A model generated the notes under the pieces. It made no database searches. It saw only the letters and a list, made by a program, of their open reading frames with translations, and was not told the DNA's origin. From Okapia johnstoni (taxonomy: Eukaryota; Chordata; Mammalia; Artiodactyla; Giraffidae): a stretch of DNA of 64,000 nt. The translations under genes were made by a program, and so were the position numbers. Every line of letters begins with the position of its first letter. The stretch's first letter is position 1. The DNA lies in NCBI GenBank assembly GCA_024291935.2, contig CM044310.1, forward strand, positions 118,120,213 through 118,184,212, read 5' to 3'. Shown here piece by piece: positions 1 to 22,690 of this stretch.

Positions 1-465
1 TTAATACACAAAGAGAGGAAAGACAACCTTAAAGATCAACTTCCTGCTATCCTCTTCACACTGAGGTGTGTGTACCCACTGAGCAGATAAAAGTTTTTGG
101 AGTGGTGCAAGGGTACATATGCATTTTACAGATGGAGTGTCCAGATTCTTGGAACCTTCCATGTGTTCTCTTCCATAAACTTGATCTGCCCTGAGCCTTC
201 ATCAGACTCTGAGGCATCTTGCCCTGCTTATGCTTTCCCTCTTCCCCTTTAATAGTCATGCCACTTCCTCTTTACAAAAGAAAGCCACACCTTTCACCTC
301 GTAACCTTGATTTATTGCCTCAGAGTATGAAAGCCTCTAGGATATCAAATAAAGGAACGGCTGGAAATACTGAGGTCCCTTTAAGGATAAGTGCATATCA
401 ACAGTGACAGTGTTTGGGCCGAGAGGAAATGTACACTCAAAGTCAGTGTGCTTTTCAGCCCACAG

Positions 466-662
466 GTCCAGGCTCCCCAGGAGAAAGAGGGATCAAGTCA
501 AGGAATGAGGGAAGAAAGAGGAGGTTCTTGGAATTGGATATCATTGCTCCAGGGGACATCTTTAAGTGAATGCCAAGATTTCTGTCTTTGAGAATTATAC
601 GGTAAATGCAGAAGAGACAGAAGTCAGAATCCACGTTACTTACTATTTCCTGAGCACAGAAG

Positions 663-677
<15 letters not shown>
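466..677 (+). other. ZNF614: ZNF614 exon 2: 5' UTR plus first five codons
   Basis: The acceptor ends at 465 (pyrimidine-rich, cacag) and the donor gtgatt starts at 678. ATG at 663 encodes MIKTQ. The exon body resembles the ZNF350 exons at 15035-15241 and 26767-26962, which supports the boundaries. Confidence 0.75.
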
Positions 678-5683
<5,006 letters not shown>

Positions 5684-6420
5684 GTGAACCAAAGCCCCAT
5701 TAATGCAATGATTGGGGAAATGCCTTCTGTGACAGTGTTTCCAGCAGAGCAGAATGTAATCGTGGGACGACCTGTTATCAGATGGGGGACCATGAGGAGA
5801 TGAAAGGATTTGCCCAAGAGAGAATACAGTGAATATCATGAATGCAGTAGTGCCTTAATGATCCTACCTTACATTTTCTGTTGGTGAAAATATGTTGGAA
5901 AAGCTCTTGATTGGTTCAGGGTGGAAATGCCTTGGGAAAAACTTTCTGGCTTCATTATATGTCTGAAAAGTATATATTCTGTACACACTTGGACAAATTC
6001 TGTGAATGCAAAGACTAGAAAAGTCATCAGGGGGAAGACAGACTTTATTATCAGGGATTGTCATTGATCATCAGTGAACTCATTGTAGAAATATGATTTA
6101 GAAAAGAAAAAAGAAATATGATGACCATGGAAATGTCTTTACCTAGAAAGAAGACCTCAGTGAGTGTCAGAGGTCACACTGGAGAAATATTTTTAAGAAG
6201 ACAGTATATATGGCAAGGTTTCAGTGAAGCATTCTGACTCATCATTTGTCAGGGAATCATATAGAAATTAAAATTTTTAGGAACATGCTAAAGGTAGAGT
6301 ACCTTTAGTTAAATATCAGTGGGCTTACAAAGGGATGAATTTTTATGAAAATGATAAATGTTTGAGTGCTTTTTGTTACAAATGTAACTCATCAGATATC
6401 AAATGATGCACCTGAATCTT
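5684..6420 (+). other. ZNF614 3' flank with relic zinc-finger and tail coding sequence
   Basis: Directly after the TGA the DNA still resembles ZNF350-clade coding sequence. In frame with the stop it reads NVIVGRPVIR, like the ZNF350 tail. In the +2 frame it reads CNDWGNAFCDS, like a zinc finger. Further finger-linker relics (QRSHTGE-like) are visible near 6165. It is probably 3' UTR derived from decayed coding sequence. Confidence 0.6.
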
Positions 6421-6539
6421 GTTTCTGATTGCCTTGTGAATAATTCCATAGTTTTGTGGGTTTTTTTTTTTTTAATGTGGACCATCTCCCTACTTTTATT
6501 GAATTTGCTACAATATTGCTTCTGTTTTATGGTTTTGTT

Positions 6540-6645
6540 TTTTTGCAAGGGATGTGAGATCTTAGCTCCCCAATCAGGGATCAAACCCACACCCCCTGCG
6601 TTGGAAGGCAAAGTCTTAACCACTGGACCACCAGGGAAGTTCCAG
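6540..6645 (-). repeat. CHR-type SINE
   Basis: Reverse-strand CHR core: gatcaaacccacaccccctg, then aaccactggaccaccaggga. Confidence 0.75.
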
Positions 6646-6999
6646 TAATTCCATAGTTATAAAAGTTGTTTGCTTTTCTTATCACTGATGTTTATTGCAA
6701 GAGTGTTCTATGCCTACCCCCATATGTGATTAGCTCTTAACTTTTCTTTGGCTCCAAACTAATTGTAAGCGTACTGAACTTTTTTAAAAAGGAAATGGAA
6801 TATGAACACACATTTGCAACTTGCTTAACTAAGTTTATAAATAAAACCAAATATTTTATAAAACCACCTTCAAAGTTGTTTTTATAAAATATATAACTTG
6901 AAATCATTTTTAACTTATAAGAAAATGCAAAAGTAGTCCAGAGAATTCCCTTGTGTCCTTTATGCAACTTATCCCAGTAAAAACATTTTATGTAACCAT

Positions 7000-8350
7000 T
7001 AACTCTTAACCTTTGGAATTTAGATTTCACTAGATTTTTTACATGAATTTTTAAATAGTTTTTTTGGAATTCTAAGCTGCTTTATTATGTATGTAGATTT
7101 TGTGTAACTGCTGTCCCCAGAACGTAAAACTTTAATCAACACAGATACCCTCATGCTACCTTTTTATGGTCACTCCTTCTATCCAAACCTACCTCTGGCA
7201 ACCACTTGTTGTTTTTCTACCAATATAATTTTGTCATTTATGAAATTAAATTAATTTTTATAACTGGATTTTAAGTATTATATATGTTGTATTTATTTAT
7301 ACAAATTTATAATTTTTTATTAACCAGAGCCATGTAATCTTTATTTTTTGTCCCTCAGGAAGTGGCTCTTAAGACTTTTTTGAGTTGAATTGCTTTATTT
7401 TTATTACTGAGTAATATACATTATTGGATGTACCAGTTTGTACCAGTACCACTCTTCAGATAAGTATGTATTGTTTCCTGGTTTCAGCTTTTATAAAGAA
7501 AGGTGCTATAAATCTGCATCCAGGGTTTTGGATGGACATAAATTTTCATTCCTTTGTAATAGATATTCAGGTGTATGATTATTGGGACATAAAGAAAGTT
7601 GTGTATAGCTTTAAAAGAAACCACCAAACTACCAAATTCTGACTATACCATTTTACATTCTCACCAGCAGTGTATGATATCCACTTGTTCCACATCCTCC
7701 CTGGCACTTGGTATTTTAAGTATATTTTATTTTAGTCATTCTGCTAGCAACACATGATTCAGTTGTTCATCCTCACCAGCACTTGGTATTGTGATGCATT
7801 ACCCATTCTGTTAGGTTTGTAGTCATATCTGATCTTGAGCTTGCATTTCCCTCATGGCTAATGATGTTCAATCCTGTTATTATTATTATTGGACTTATAA
7901 CGACGTTTGTACTGTTTGACCACCTTTACCATTTCTGCCCTCCCACCCCTCTTTCAGCCTCTGGCACACAATCTGTTCTTTATTATTTATAAGTTTGGGT
8001 TTTGGGGGGGGCATCTACAAATAAAAGAGATCATAGGATACTCAGCTTTCTTGGCCTGATTTATTTCACTTAGTATCCCTCAAGGTTGCAAATGGCAAGA
8101 TTTCCTTCTTTTTATGGTTGAATTTCTTTATTCGTTCATCTGTCAATGAACACTTAAGACTGTTTCCATGTCATGGTTGTAAATAACACTGCCCTGAACA
8201 CTGTAACATCATACCTTTTCAAGTTAGAGTTCTTATTTTTTTCCAGATATATAGTTGAATTGCTGAATCTTACGGTACTCCTATTTTTCATTTTTTGAGG
8301 AACCTGTGTACTGTTTTCCTTAGTATCTGTACCAGTTACAAGCTTTTTCA
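7000..8350. other. Gene-free AT-rich stretch, old LINE-like
   Basis: No coding potential is seen. Phrases such as cctctggcaaccac and gaacctgtgtactgttttcc resemble L1 3' UTR sequence, but the family could not be fixed. Confidence 0.4.
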
Positions 8351-8357
8351 TTCTTTT

Positions 8358-9272
8358 TATGTCTGGCTGTGTATTGTCACCCTGCTTATTTGACTTATAT
8401 GCAGAGTACATCATGAGAAACGCTGGGCTGGAAGAAGCACAAGCTGGAATCAAGATTGCAGGGAGAAATATCAATAACCTCAGATATGCAGATGATACCA
8501 CCCTTATGGCAGAAAGTGAAGAGGAACTAAAAAGCCTCTTAATGAAAGTGAAAGAGGACAGTGAATTAGTTGGCTTAAAGCTCAACATTAAGAAAACTAA
8601 GATCATGGTATCTGGTCCAATCACTTCATGGGAAATAGATGGGGAAACAGTGTCAGACTTTATTTTGGGGGGCTCCAAAATCACTGCAGATGGTGACTGC
8701 AGCCATGAAATTAAAAGACGCTTACTCCTTGGAAGGAAAGTTATGACCAACATAGACAGCACATTAAAAAGCAGAGACATTCCTTTGCCAACAAAGGTCC
8801 GTCTAGTCAAGGCTATGGTTTTTCCAATGGTCATGTATGGATGTGAGAGTTGGACCATAAAGAAAGCTGAGTGCTGAAGAATTGATGCTGTGGTGCTGGA
8901 GAAGACTCTTGAGAGTTCCTTGGACTGCAAGGAGATCAAACCACTCAATCCTAAAGGAAATCAATCCTGAATATTCATTGGAAGGACTTGATTGATTGTC
9001 CTTTAATGCTGAAGCTGAAACTCCAATACTTTGGCCACCTCTGATGTGAAGAGCTGACTCATTAAAAAGACCCTGATGCTTGGAAAGATTGAAGGCAGGA
9101 GGAGAAGGGGACAACAGAGGATGAGACGGTTGGATGGCATCACCGACTCAATGGACATGAGTTTGAGCAAGCTCCAGGAGTTGGTGACGGACAGGGAAGC
9201 CTGACATGCTGCAGTCCATGGGGTTGCAAGGAGTTGGACACAGCTGAGCAACTGAACTGACTGAGTGATATG
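8358..9272 (+). mobile_element. BovB (RTE-class LINE) 3' fragment with partial reverse transcriptase
   Basis: Non-LTR retrotransposon fragment covering the C-terminal part of the reverse transcriptase and the 3' end. An open stretch of 172 codons from 8359 holds the YADD catalytic motif at 8485-8496, followed by the thumb region and [11 protein letters not shown] at its end. After a stop at 8875 the homology continues through the usual BovB tail to ctgagcaactgaactgactg. The 5' part of the element is missing, so it is 5'-truncated and dead. Confidence 0.9.
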
Positions 9273-9552
9273 GCTGAAAAGTACATATTGAGAGAAATTT
9301 GTCATTATTTCCATCATCCTAGAAAGTTATATTTCCCAGCACAGAAAAATAAAAACCAATTATTTTATTTGGGACGTGAATGAACAAGCTAATGGAATAA
9401 TCAGGTTTTTTGTCATTGAAGGGAGTGAGCCACTGGAAAAAGTTCTAAAAAACATAGCTATCTTCTAAGTTGTGTGTGAGTAGAGACTCAATATAAACTG
9501 GGCAAAGCAAAATGAAAGAGGATCCTCAGACAGGACAAAAATTGCAGTTTCT

Positions 9553-9850
9553 AAGTTGTTAGTCATTGAGTCATGCCCAACTCTTTGTGACTCCATGGAT
9601 TGCAGCATGCCAGGCTTCCCTGTCCTTCACTATCTCCCAGAGTTTGCTCAAATTCAAGTCGAGTCGGTGATGCTATCTAACCATTTTATCCTCTGCCTCC
9701 CCCTTCTCTTACCCTCAGTCTTTCCCAGCATCAGGGTCTTTTCCAATGAGCCATCACTCTGCATTGGGTGGCCAAAGTATTGGAGCGTCAATGTCAGTCC
9801 TTCCAGTGAATATTCAGGGTTGATTTCCTTTAGGATTGACTGGTTTCACG
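9553..9850 (-). mobile_element. BovB 3'-end fragment
   Basis: Reverse-strand BovB tail from the tgactccatggattgcagca region to ctttaggattgactggttt. Same family as 8358-9272. Confidence 0.85.
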
Positions 9851-10059
9851 TCTAAGAATGGAAGAAAATATAGGAGATTGGAGGTGACATTCTTAAAGGA
9901 TGTGGTGAAGAAACTTTATTCTCAGGGCAAAGCTCTCAAAACTCTTGAGAGCTGCCGCCATTTCAAAAATTCCAGCTTCATTGTTACCTGCTGAACTGAG
10001 ACGTGCTTTCTCTTCTTCCTCCCTCTTCTGAGAGTGGGGCTCTTGGCCTCTCACTATCC

Positions 10060-10277
10060 TGAGTGCATGCATGCCAAGTCGATTCAGTGGTGTCCAACTC
10101 TTTGTGATCCTATGGACTATAGCCTGCCAGGCTCCTCGGTCCATGGAATTCTCCAGGCAAGAATACTGGAGTTGGTTGCCATGCCCTCCTCCAGGGGATT
10201 TTCCAGACCCAGGGATTGAACCCGGGACTCCCACATTGCAGGTGGATTCTTTACCGTCTGAGTCACCAGGGAAGCCC
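10060..10277 (-). repeat. Bov-tA SINE
   Basis: Near full-length reverse copy: ccaactctttgtgatcc, ccaggcaagaatactggag, then tgagtcaccagggaagccc. Confidence 0.9.
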
Positions 10278-10627
10278 TATTTTCCCTTAATTTCCTAACT
10301 ACCCTGTAGTTATCCACCTATCCAAGTTATAAACATTTGGGTCTTATTCACAGGAAAGGAAATGGAAATTTGCCATGCTGTGGCTGTCTTGGAATTCAAT
10401 CTGAAATGTTGGGTTATTGGGTAATTCACTCCTTCAGATATATTTTAAAGCAACAGCACTGTGCAAGACACTTTACTCCACACTGAAGATACATCAGAGA
10501 TCAACACAGGCAAGGGAACACCCCTTATGGATCTTACAGAATAGTGAAGAGACAGTCAACAGATTCTATGTCACCAAGTGATAAGTCCTTTGAAGAAAAA
10601 GCCTAGTAATAGTAATTTATTGGTTGT

Positions 10628-10992
10628 CCCAGGTGGAAAGTGAAAGTCACTCAGTCGTGTCCGATGTTACTGGAGTAGGTAGCCTTTCCCTTCTCCAGGG
10701 GATCTTCCCGACCCAGGAATGGAACCGGGGTCTCTTGCATTGCAGGCAGATGCTTAACCAACTGAGCTATCGGGGAAGCTCCAGGTAGAGGTAGTGGTAA
10801 AGAACCCACCTGCCAATGCAGGAGACATGAGACTCCGGTTAAATCCCTGGATGGGGAAAATCTCCTGGAGGAGAGCAAAGCAACCCACTCCAGTCTTCTT
10901 GCCTGGAGAATCCCATAGACGGAAGAGCCTGGCGAGCTACAGTCCATAAGATCGCAAGGAATGGGACTCCACCGAAGCGACTTAGCACACAT
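10628..10992. repeat. Head-to-head pair of Bov-tA SINEs (- then +)
   Basis: 10628-10781 is a reverse copy and 10782-10992 a forward copy. They abut near position 10781 and form an inverted repeat. Confidence 0.85.
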
Positions 10993-11569
10993 ATACATGC
11001 TTTAGTAATAATGGGGAAGGGTCTCCACCCCAAGCTTTTCTGGATACAATTTGAGCCAACACTGCAGTACTAAAGGAAGTCCCCCATCATAATATTGGTA
11101 ACTAGAGAATATTCCAGGACTCTTTATTTTAACCACAGCCTAATTTCACAACAGCCTAATGCACACCTAATTTTGCCGTTCTTTGCATTGTATCTTGAGT
11201 TACTGCCCCCATCACCACCCTTACGTTAAGGCAGGATGGATTCAGGTCAAGCGTTGACTCCGCACCATTAACGGCCTCACTTCTGGTGGCCTTTTCCCGA
11301 GCCCCCACCCCCAGTCACAACGTGGGTAGCCCCTGCCGCTCTTTTCCCTCATTAATGACCAGCCCCATACTGTAGCAGTTTCTGGAAATCTTTTTCTCTT
11401 CTTAAAATCAGCTTCCTGCAAGCTATTTTCCCTCTGGAAGCTCTCCTTGGAGTCCGTTTACCAGGTATATTTTCTTTTCCCTTTCTGGGAGTGTGTTCTT
11501 CACTGCCAAGCCAAACAGTGAACTACCTCTCTGGAATTTTTTTTTTTTCATACAAAGTATAAAAATACG

Positions 11570-11706
11570 GATTTATACAAAAAGTTATACAATTGACGTA
11601 TATAATTTATACAAAATTGTATATTGTATATAATTGTATATATATATGTATAATTGTATATAACATACAAAAATTTATACAATTTATATAAAAGTTTATA
11701 CAAAAT
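11570..11706. repeat. AT-rich low-complexity (TATACAA-type)
   Basis: Degenerate repeats of tatacaa and tataattgtata, directly before a Bov-A2 insertion. Confidence 0.8.
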
Positions 11707-11707
11707 A

Positions 11708-11975
11708 CCGGAGAAGGCAATGGCACCCCACTCCAGTACTCTTGCCTGGAAAATCCCATGGACGGAGGAGCCTGGTGGGCTGCAGTCCATGGGGTCGCTG
11801 AGAGTCGGACACGACTGAGTGACTTCACTTTCACTTTTCCCTTTCATGCACTGGAGAAGGAAATGGCAACCCACTCCAGTATTCTTGCCTGGAGAATCCC
11901 GGGGACGGCGGAGCCTGGTGGGCTGCCGTCTATGGGGTCACACAGAGTCGGACACGACGGAAGCAACTTAGCATA
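11708..11975 (+). repeat. Bov-A2 dimeric SINE
   Basis: Two Bov-A monomers in tandem (about 11709-11838 and 11851-11975), flanked by atacaaaatac on both sides, which looks like the target-site duplication. Confidence 0.85.
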
Positions 11976-12149
11976 GCATACAAAATACGGATAATATATG
12001 CCGAGGCCGTATTTACTTCAATGACTAGCCTTCTGAAAGCACCTTAGCCGGCATTATTTTGAAGCTTGAGGCTGAAAACGTACCTATTTTCTGCAAGAAT
12101 CGAAATGTGAGGAAATGAGAGAATTTCAGTGGCTCCTCACCCTCCAGGC

Positions 12150-12582
12150 CATCCGAGCTCCTGGCCTCCAAATCCATCCCTGGACTTTCCGTACGTCAGG
12201 TGTGCCAACATGGCCGCCCCCTTGGTGGGCCGTTGTGCTCTGGGCGCAGACATATTGCCTGTCTAGGACGTAACGGAAGTTGGTTCGTTAGCTCCACTGA
12301 CAGCCCAGATCCACCTCGGCATCCGTAGACAGGTCTAGACGTCAAAGCAGTTCACCGGAGTAGGAGGACGTTTAGGTTTCCCGTCGGTCTGGGGAAAATC
12401 TGTTTAGTGTGTGATCTTTGTTCCTGGATTTTCTCTCTTTCTTTTTTTTGTCGTCACAGTAGTGGTATTGTTTCGCCCAGGGTGATACGTGGACTTGGCG
12501 CCGTCTGGACCACGGGGATTACCGCTAGAGGGCAGAGGCATACGGCAGAAGTGCCGAGGTGGTTATATTTAAGGGGAACCAG
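12150..12582 (+). promoter_or_regulatory. ZNF350: ZNF350 CpG-rich promoter and noncoding exon 1
   Basis: CpG-rich relative to its flanks, with no TATA box. It contains a YY1-like site (aacatggccgcc, near 12207) and an ETS-like acggaagt near 12273. A donor, cag|gtgagt, at 12583 probably ends exon 1. A homologous segment sits before the duplicate gene (22690-23111). The transcription start cannot be fixed by eye. Confidence 0.65.
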
Positions 12583-12931
12583 GTGAGTACTGAATTTGGG
12601 AACCAGACGCGAAGTTTGTCTGTGGTTTGCGATGGGGGTGTCCTGGGGGTCAGCGTGATTAGATTCTGTAGAAATCAATGCTCTTCTTCCAGTTGTCAGC
12701 GCTTGGGGTTCTGTGGATCACTCCGCTTACAGGGTGTACAGGTGGCATTGACGACAATCGCAGCGTCGGATTCAGATCGGGGATTTAATTCGGGGCTCAG
12801 TGACGGGGGGGTGCCTGGGTCATAACATGAGGGTGTCTGTACCAGGTTTCGGGTTAATAAGAAAGCGACAGAAGACCGTACATCCCAGGGCAATAGTTCC
12901 AAACCATCTGTACTTTATCTTTTGTGTATGT

Positions 12932-13132
12932 GTGGTTTTCTTTTTAAATTTATTGAAGTATAATTGGTTTACAACATTGTGAATTTCTACTGTATAGCAA
13001 GGTGATTCAGTTATATATATGTGTGTGTATATCTATGCATTCTCTTTAATATTCTTTTCCATTATTATTTATGACAGGACATTGAATATAGTTCCCTGTG
13101 CTATACTGTAGGACCTTGGTTATCCTGGTGTT
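12932..13132 (-). repeat. L1-like 3' fragment
   Basis: tgaagtataattggtttaca, then tatagcaaggtgattcagtt and ctatactgtaggacc. The same element sits at 24025-24205 in the duplicate, so it predates the duplication. Confidence 0.7.
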
Positions 13133-13357
13133 TAGCTTTTAATCGAGAAGTTGACTATGGAGCGAGAGACTGAACCAGCAATACCAATCTGTCTTATATC
13201 GCCTGTGTGGCTTTCGCGCAGCAAAGGCAGAGTATAGTCGTGACAGAGACATTTTGGCCTGCAAATTTGAAAATCCATGTCTGTACTTTTTGCAGAAAAT
13301 ATTTGTCACCACTTGCACTCATCTCCTAATAACGATATATTGCAAAAACACCGTTAC

Positions 13358-13475
13358 TTTGGAGAAAGAAATGGCAACCCGCTCCAGTATTCTTGCCAGG
13401 AGAATTCCATGGACAGAGGAGCCTGGCAGGCTACAGTCCATGGGATGCAAAGAGTAGGACACGACTGAGCAACTA
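13358..13475 (+). repeat. Bov-A SINE monomer with target-site duplication
   Basis: Insertion flanked by gttactt on each side. The duplicated locus near 24415-24430 has the empty site (caccattacttacc), so this copy inserted after the duplication or was lost cleanly from the other. Confidence 0.85.
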
Positions 13476-14556
13476 ACACACACAGTTACTTACCTCCCTG
13501 ACATACATGAAAACTTTGTTCTTTGCTAACAGAATCTTCATTTTGTTTAATTATCTGGCAAGGTGCCTTCTGGCACCCTTACTCCAAGGTCACCCATATC
13601 CCTTATTGGAAAGTCCTTACTGGTATTAGTCTATCATGTGGTTTGAGTTCCCATTGCTAGTGACTGAGTTAGTACTAAGAAAAGAGCTTATGCATATGAG
13701 GTGGTTCTAACCAGCTATGTATGTAGAAATGTGCTTTGGGGTTTCTAAGGGAGCATTTTTTCTTTTAAAGAAGTAAAGCCTTGAATCTCTTTTTTCATGT
13801 TGATAATGATATTGTTGAAAAATTTTGGCCCAGTTTTCTAATATTAACTTATTCCTTCAGATTTTCTTTATGGTGTTGTAATTATTCTTTCCTCATCATT
13901 ACAGTTTATTTAGTTTTGCCTGTTTTCAACTGTATATATGTATATACCACATCTTCCTTATCTGTTCATCTATTGATGGACACTTGAGTTGCATCTGTGC
14001 CTTAGCTATTGTAAGTTAGTTCTCCTGTGAAATTGGGATGCCTGTATCTTTTCAAATTAGAGTTTTCTTCACATCATGCATTTTTTTATGTCAGGTTCAA
14101 TATTTGTGAGAATTATTCATGTTTTTGCACATAGGTGTACTTTTTTCCCCCCTGTGTAACAGGATCAGGCAAATATATAAATATCCACATAGTAAATATT
14201 TTGTGGTTTGCATGCCACCGTTCTCTCATATATACTTCTTTATTTTTGGTTTATAGTCCTTGAAAGATGTAAAAGGCATTCTTAGCTTGAAAGCTGAGCA
14301 AAGACTGTTGTTTTTCCATAGTATTCTATTGTTTGAATACATGATTTTCCAACTACTTATGAAATTTGTGTTGCTTGCATTTCGGTTTATTATGAATAAT
14401 GTTACTATGGAGATTCATGACAGTGTCCTCTGTTTCAACCCATATTTTTGGAGGGAGGCCCCAGATTTTTGGAGGGATGTATTTTTTAGATGTATTCTTC
14501 AGAGTGAAGTTGCTTCTGGCTTGGTCAACATGTGGAGATGCAGGGAGAGTGACTCT

Positions 14557-14571
14557 CCTGTAGGGGGCACT
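14557..14571 (+). promoter_or_regulatory. CTCF-like motif in ZNF350 intron 1
   Basis: CCTGTAGGGGGCACT fits the CTCF core consensus CCASYAGGGGGCRCT except for T at position 3. It is conserved at 25455-25469 in the duplicate. Confidence 0.4.
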
Positions 14572-15034
14572 CCTCACCCATTCACATTTACCCTGTTAGT
14601 TTGAGCAGAATGTTGGTTTTCAAAATCACGTGCGTGTAGTCACAGGATATATAAGAATTTTTGAGTAGGTTCCTGACCGCACATGGTTTAAAGGAAACAG
14701 TGCCCAGCACCTCTCCTCCCATGTGGTCCCTTTTGTATGACTGAATTGCCTGCAATTATCCTGCTCCTGAGGCCTGCTGCTGGGTGACTCTCTTGTCCCT
14801 CATCTCGTTTGACAGTCACCCCACTTCAAATTCATGGAACAAAGGAACACTACCTCTGTCACAGTCAGAAGCTTAGGCTTTTTTGGCCAGAAGTATAAAC
14901 TCTTCTGGGGCTACCAATAAAGGGACACTCGGCAGTGCTGTGGGCATTGGGTTAAGATGAGCACCCAGGAGCAGCGATGGACTCTGGGCCCAGAGGAAGT
15001 GTACCCTCAGCTTGAATTTTCTCCTCCACCCCAG

Positions 15035-15226
15035 GTCCTGAGTCCCCAGGAGCAAAAGAAGGAGGAAGGAGGAAGCTGAAGGAGGAAGAAGTTGCAGGAT
15101 CTGGGAGCAGCATTTTCCTGGGATATGCTTGGTTGAAGACAAGTTTCAGAACAGAAACTGGGAGCAGATCCAGGAGACACACGACAGACCCTCCGGTTGC
15201 CGGGTGGTTTCAGAGAGCAGGAGAGA

Positions 15227-15241
<15 letters not shown>
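15035..15241 (+). other. ZNF350: ZNF350 exon 2: 5' UTR plus MTQAQ
   Basis: Acceptor ctccaccccag ends at 15034. ATG is at 15227. Donor gtgact begins at 15242. The matching exon in the duplicate is 26767-26962. Confidence 0.75.
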
Positions 15242-20636
<5,395 letters not shown>

Positions 20637-22690
20637 GAAAAAAACTTGGGACATACTACCTGTAAAAGTTAGAAATTGTTGAGCAAAAATTTCTAGGTCA
20701 GGTGGTGGCTGAAAAGTTTATTCTGAGAGAAACTGTATAAATGCTAAGACCAGAAACCCATGATATGCTCATCCAGTTAAATATATGCATTGATACTGAG
20801 GCGTAATCTGATGTTAACCCAAACACAAACACATCAATTGCTCTGTGGTGTCAGTTGAATGAATGAAGGAAGCCTGGGTCCAACTAAGTGGAAGAAATAA
20901 GTAGGTGAAGTTTTTAAGCATACAATTTGTATGTGGAAGGTTCCTGTGAACAAACAGGGCTAATACTGGTTTGGTGGGCTATGGAACGTGTATATATATA
21001 TATATCAATTCTGTTTCTCCAGGGCAAGGTGAAGGATTGACTGAAAACTGGGATGTCTACCTTAAACTCTAAGAAATTTTATATTATGCAGAGGGATTTA
21101 GATCGAGCCAGTTTGCTTGAGTCTTAGATTGAGTCATTTTGTTCATTTACTGAGTATTTGTTGAATACTTCCCTTTTCACTAGTTCCTGTCCTAGGAGCT
21201 GAGGATACAGTGGCGATTAAGTCCATGAAAAAACCCATGGTCTCCCAGAGAGAGCTTTGAGGTAACTGTATTATTTTTAAGTAGTACATCAGCTAATCTG
21301 TTAATAGTAAGAGGATGTAAATACATACACTAAATGAAATAGATATTTTCCTAGTCCCTTCCAGTTACCATAAGAGAAGACCATCACCTGTGTAGCTTAT
21401 AGAAACAGAAATTCATTTCTCACAGTTCTGGAAGCTACAAAGTCCCAGATTAAGGTGCCTGCAGATTTAGTATCTCCCATCCAAGTACTAAGCAGGCCTG
21501 ACCCTCTGAGCTTTTCAGCTCAAATGAGATCAGCACATTCAGGGTATTACAGCCATAGACAGACTTGGTATCTAATGAGGGCTCCTGGTTCATAGAAGAT
21601 GGTCATCCCACTGTATCCTCACGTTGGGGAAAGGGCAAAGTGGGGGTGGGTTCTCTTCTATAAAGGCACCATTCCCAATCATGAGGGCTCCACCCTTTGG
21701 ACCCACTCACCTCTTAAATGCCCCACTTCTTAATACCATTCTATTTTGTTTTTAATATTTTAATTTTATTGGAATATGGTTGATTTACAATACTGTGTTA
21801 GTTTCAAGTGTACAGCAAAGGATTCAGTTATACATATAAATGATTCCCTGGTGGCTCAGATAGTAAAAAATCTACTGCTATGCAGGAGGCCCAGGTTCAA
21901 TCCCTGAGTTGGGAATTTCCCTTGGAGGAGAGCAGCAAACCACAATAGTATTCTTGCCTGGAGTATTCTTGCATGGACAGAGGAGCCTGGCGGGCTACAG
22001 TCCACCCGGGTGGCAAAGACTCAGACACAACTGAAGCGAAATAGCACACACGCATGAATGCTTTGGTAATAATGAGGGACGTTCCCCATCCCAAGCTTTT
22101 CTGGATATAATTTGAGCTAAGACTTAACTACTAACAGGAGTCCCGCATCATAATAGGTAATCATAATCATAATCATATAGGTAACTAGAGACTATTCCAG
22201 GACTGTTTCTAGTGATTGTATGTGACAGCCTTCCTGCCTCGGATTCTCTGAGAAACTTAATGCAGATGTCCACCAGCTCTGAAACCAGAACCTCTGGGGC
22301 TACAGTTGAGGACCCCGCATTTTTAACAACGGCCTGATGCACACTTAATTTTGACGTTCTTTGCCCTAAATTTTGGGTTACTGTCCCCATTCCCACCCTC
22401 ACACTATGGTGGGATGGATTCAAGTCGAGCTTGTTTTCCCTTTCTGGGAGTGCATCTCCGCTGCCGATAGGACGGCTTAACTCTTACCTTTCTGTTTGGA
22501 TTTTTTTTTTTTTAAATACAAAGTGGATAATATACACCGTTGCCTTTTACTTCGCTGCCTAGCAGGCTTGAAATCACCTTAGTCTGCGTCAGTTTTGTCT
22601 CGCGAAGTCTGAGACTGAAAATGTACCTATTTTCTGCAAGCATCAAAGTGCCAGGAAATGAGAGAATTTCAGTGACTTCTCACCCTCCAG
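20637..22690 (+). other. Spacer between ZNF350 and its duplicate
   Basis: No gene. 3' flank shared with 31352-32240, then an L1-like fragment (21745-21838) and a Bov-tA SINE (21841-22055). From 22060 it is homologous to the sequence upstream of the ZNF350 promoter (10995-11500), which marks the start of the second duplication unit. Confidence 0.6.
21841..22055 (+). repeat. Bov-tA SINE
   Basis: Forward copy, ttccctggtggctcagatag to gaagcgaaatagcacac. It lies at the junction of the two duplication units and equates to 10782-10992. Confidence 0.85.

Larger units (their letters stand above)
12583..15034 (+). other. ZNF350 intron 1
   Basis: No coding signal. It contains an L1-like fragment (12932-13132), a Bov-A monomer insertion (13358-13475) and a CTCF-like motif (14557-14571). 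The matching intron of the duplicate is 23112-26766. Confidence 0.65.

Noticed and set aside
8154..8948. Reverse-strand 264-codon ORF
   Set aside because: Antisense of the BovB reverse-transcriptase fragment. The sense frame contains the YADD motif.
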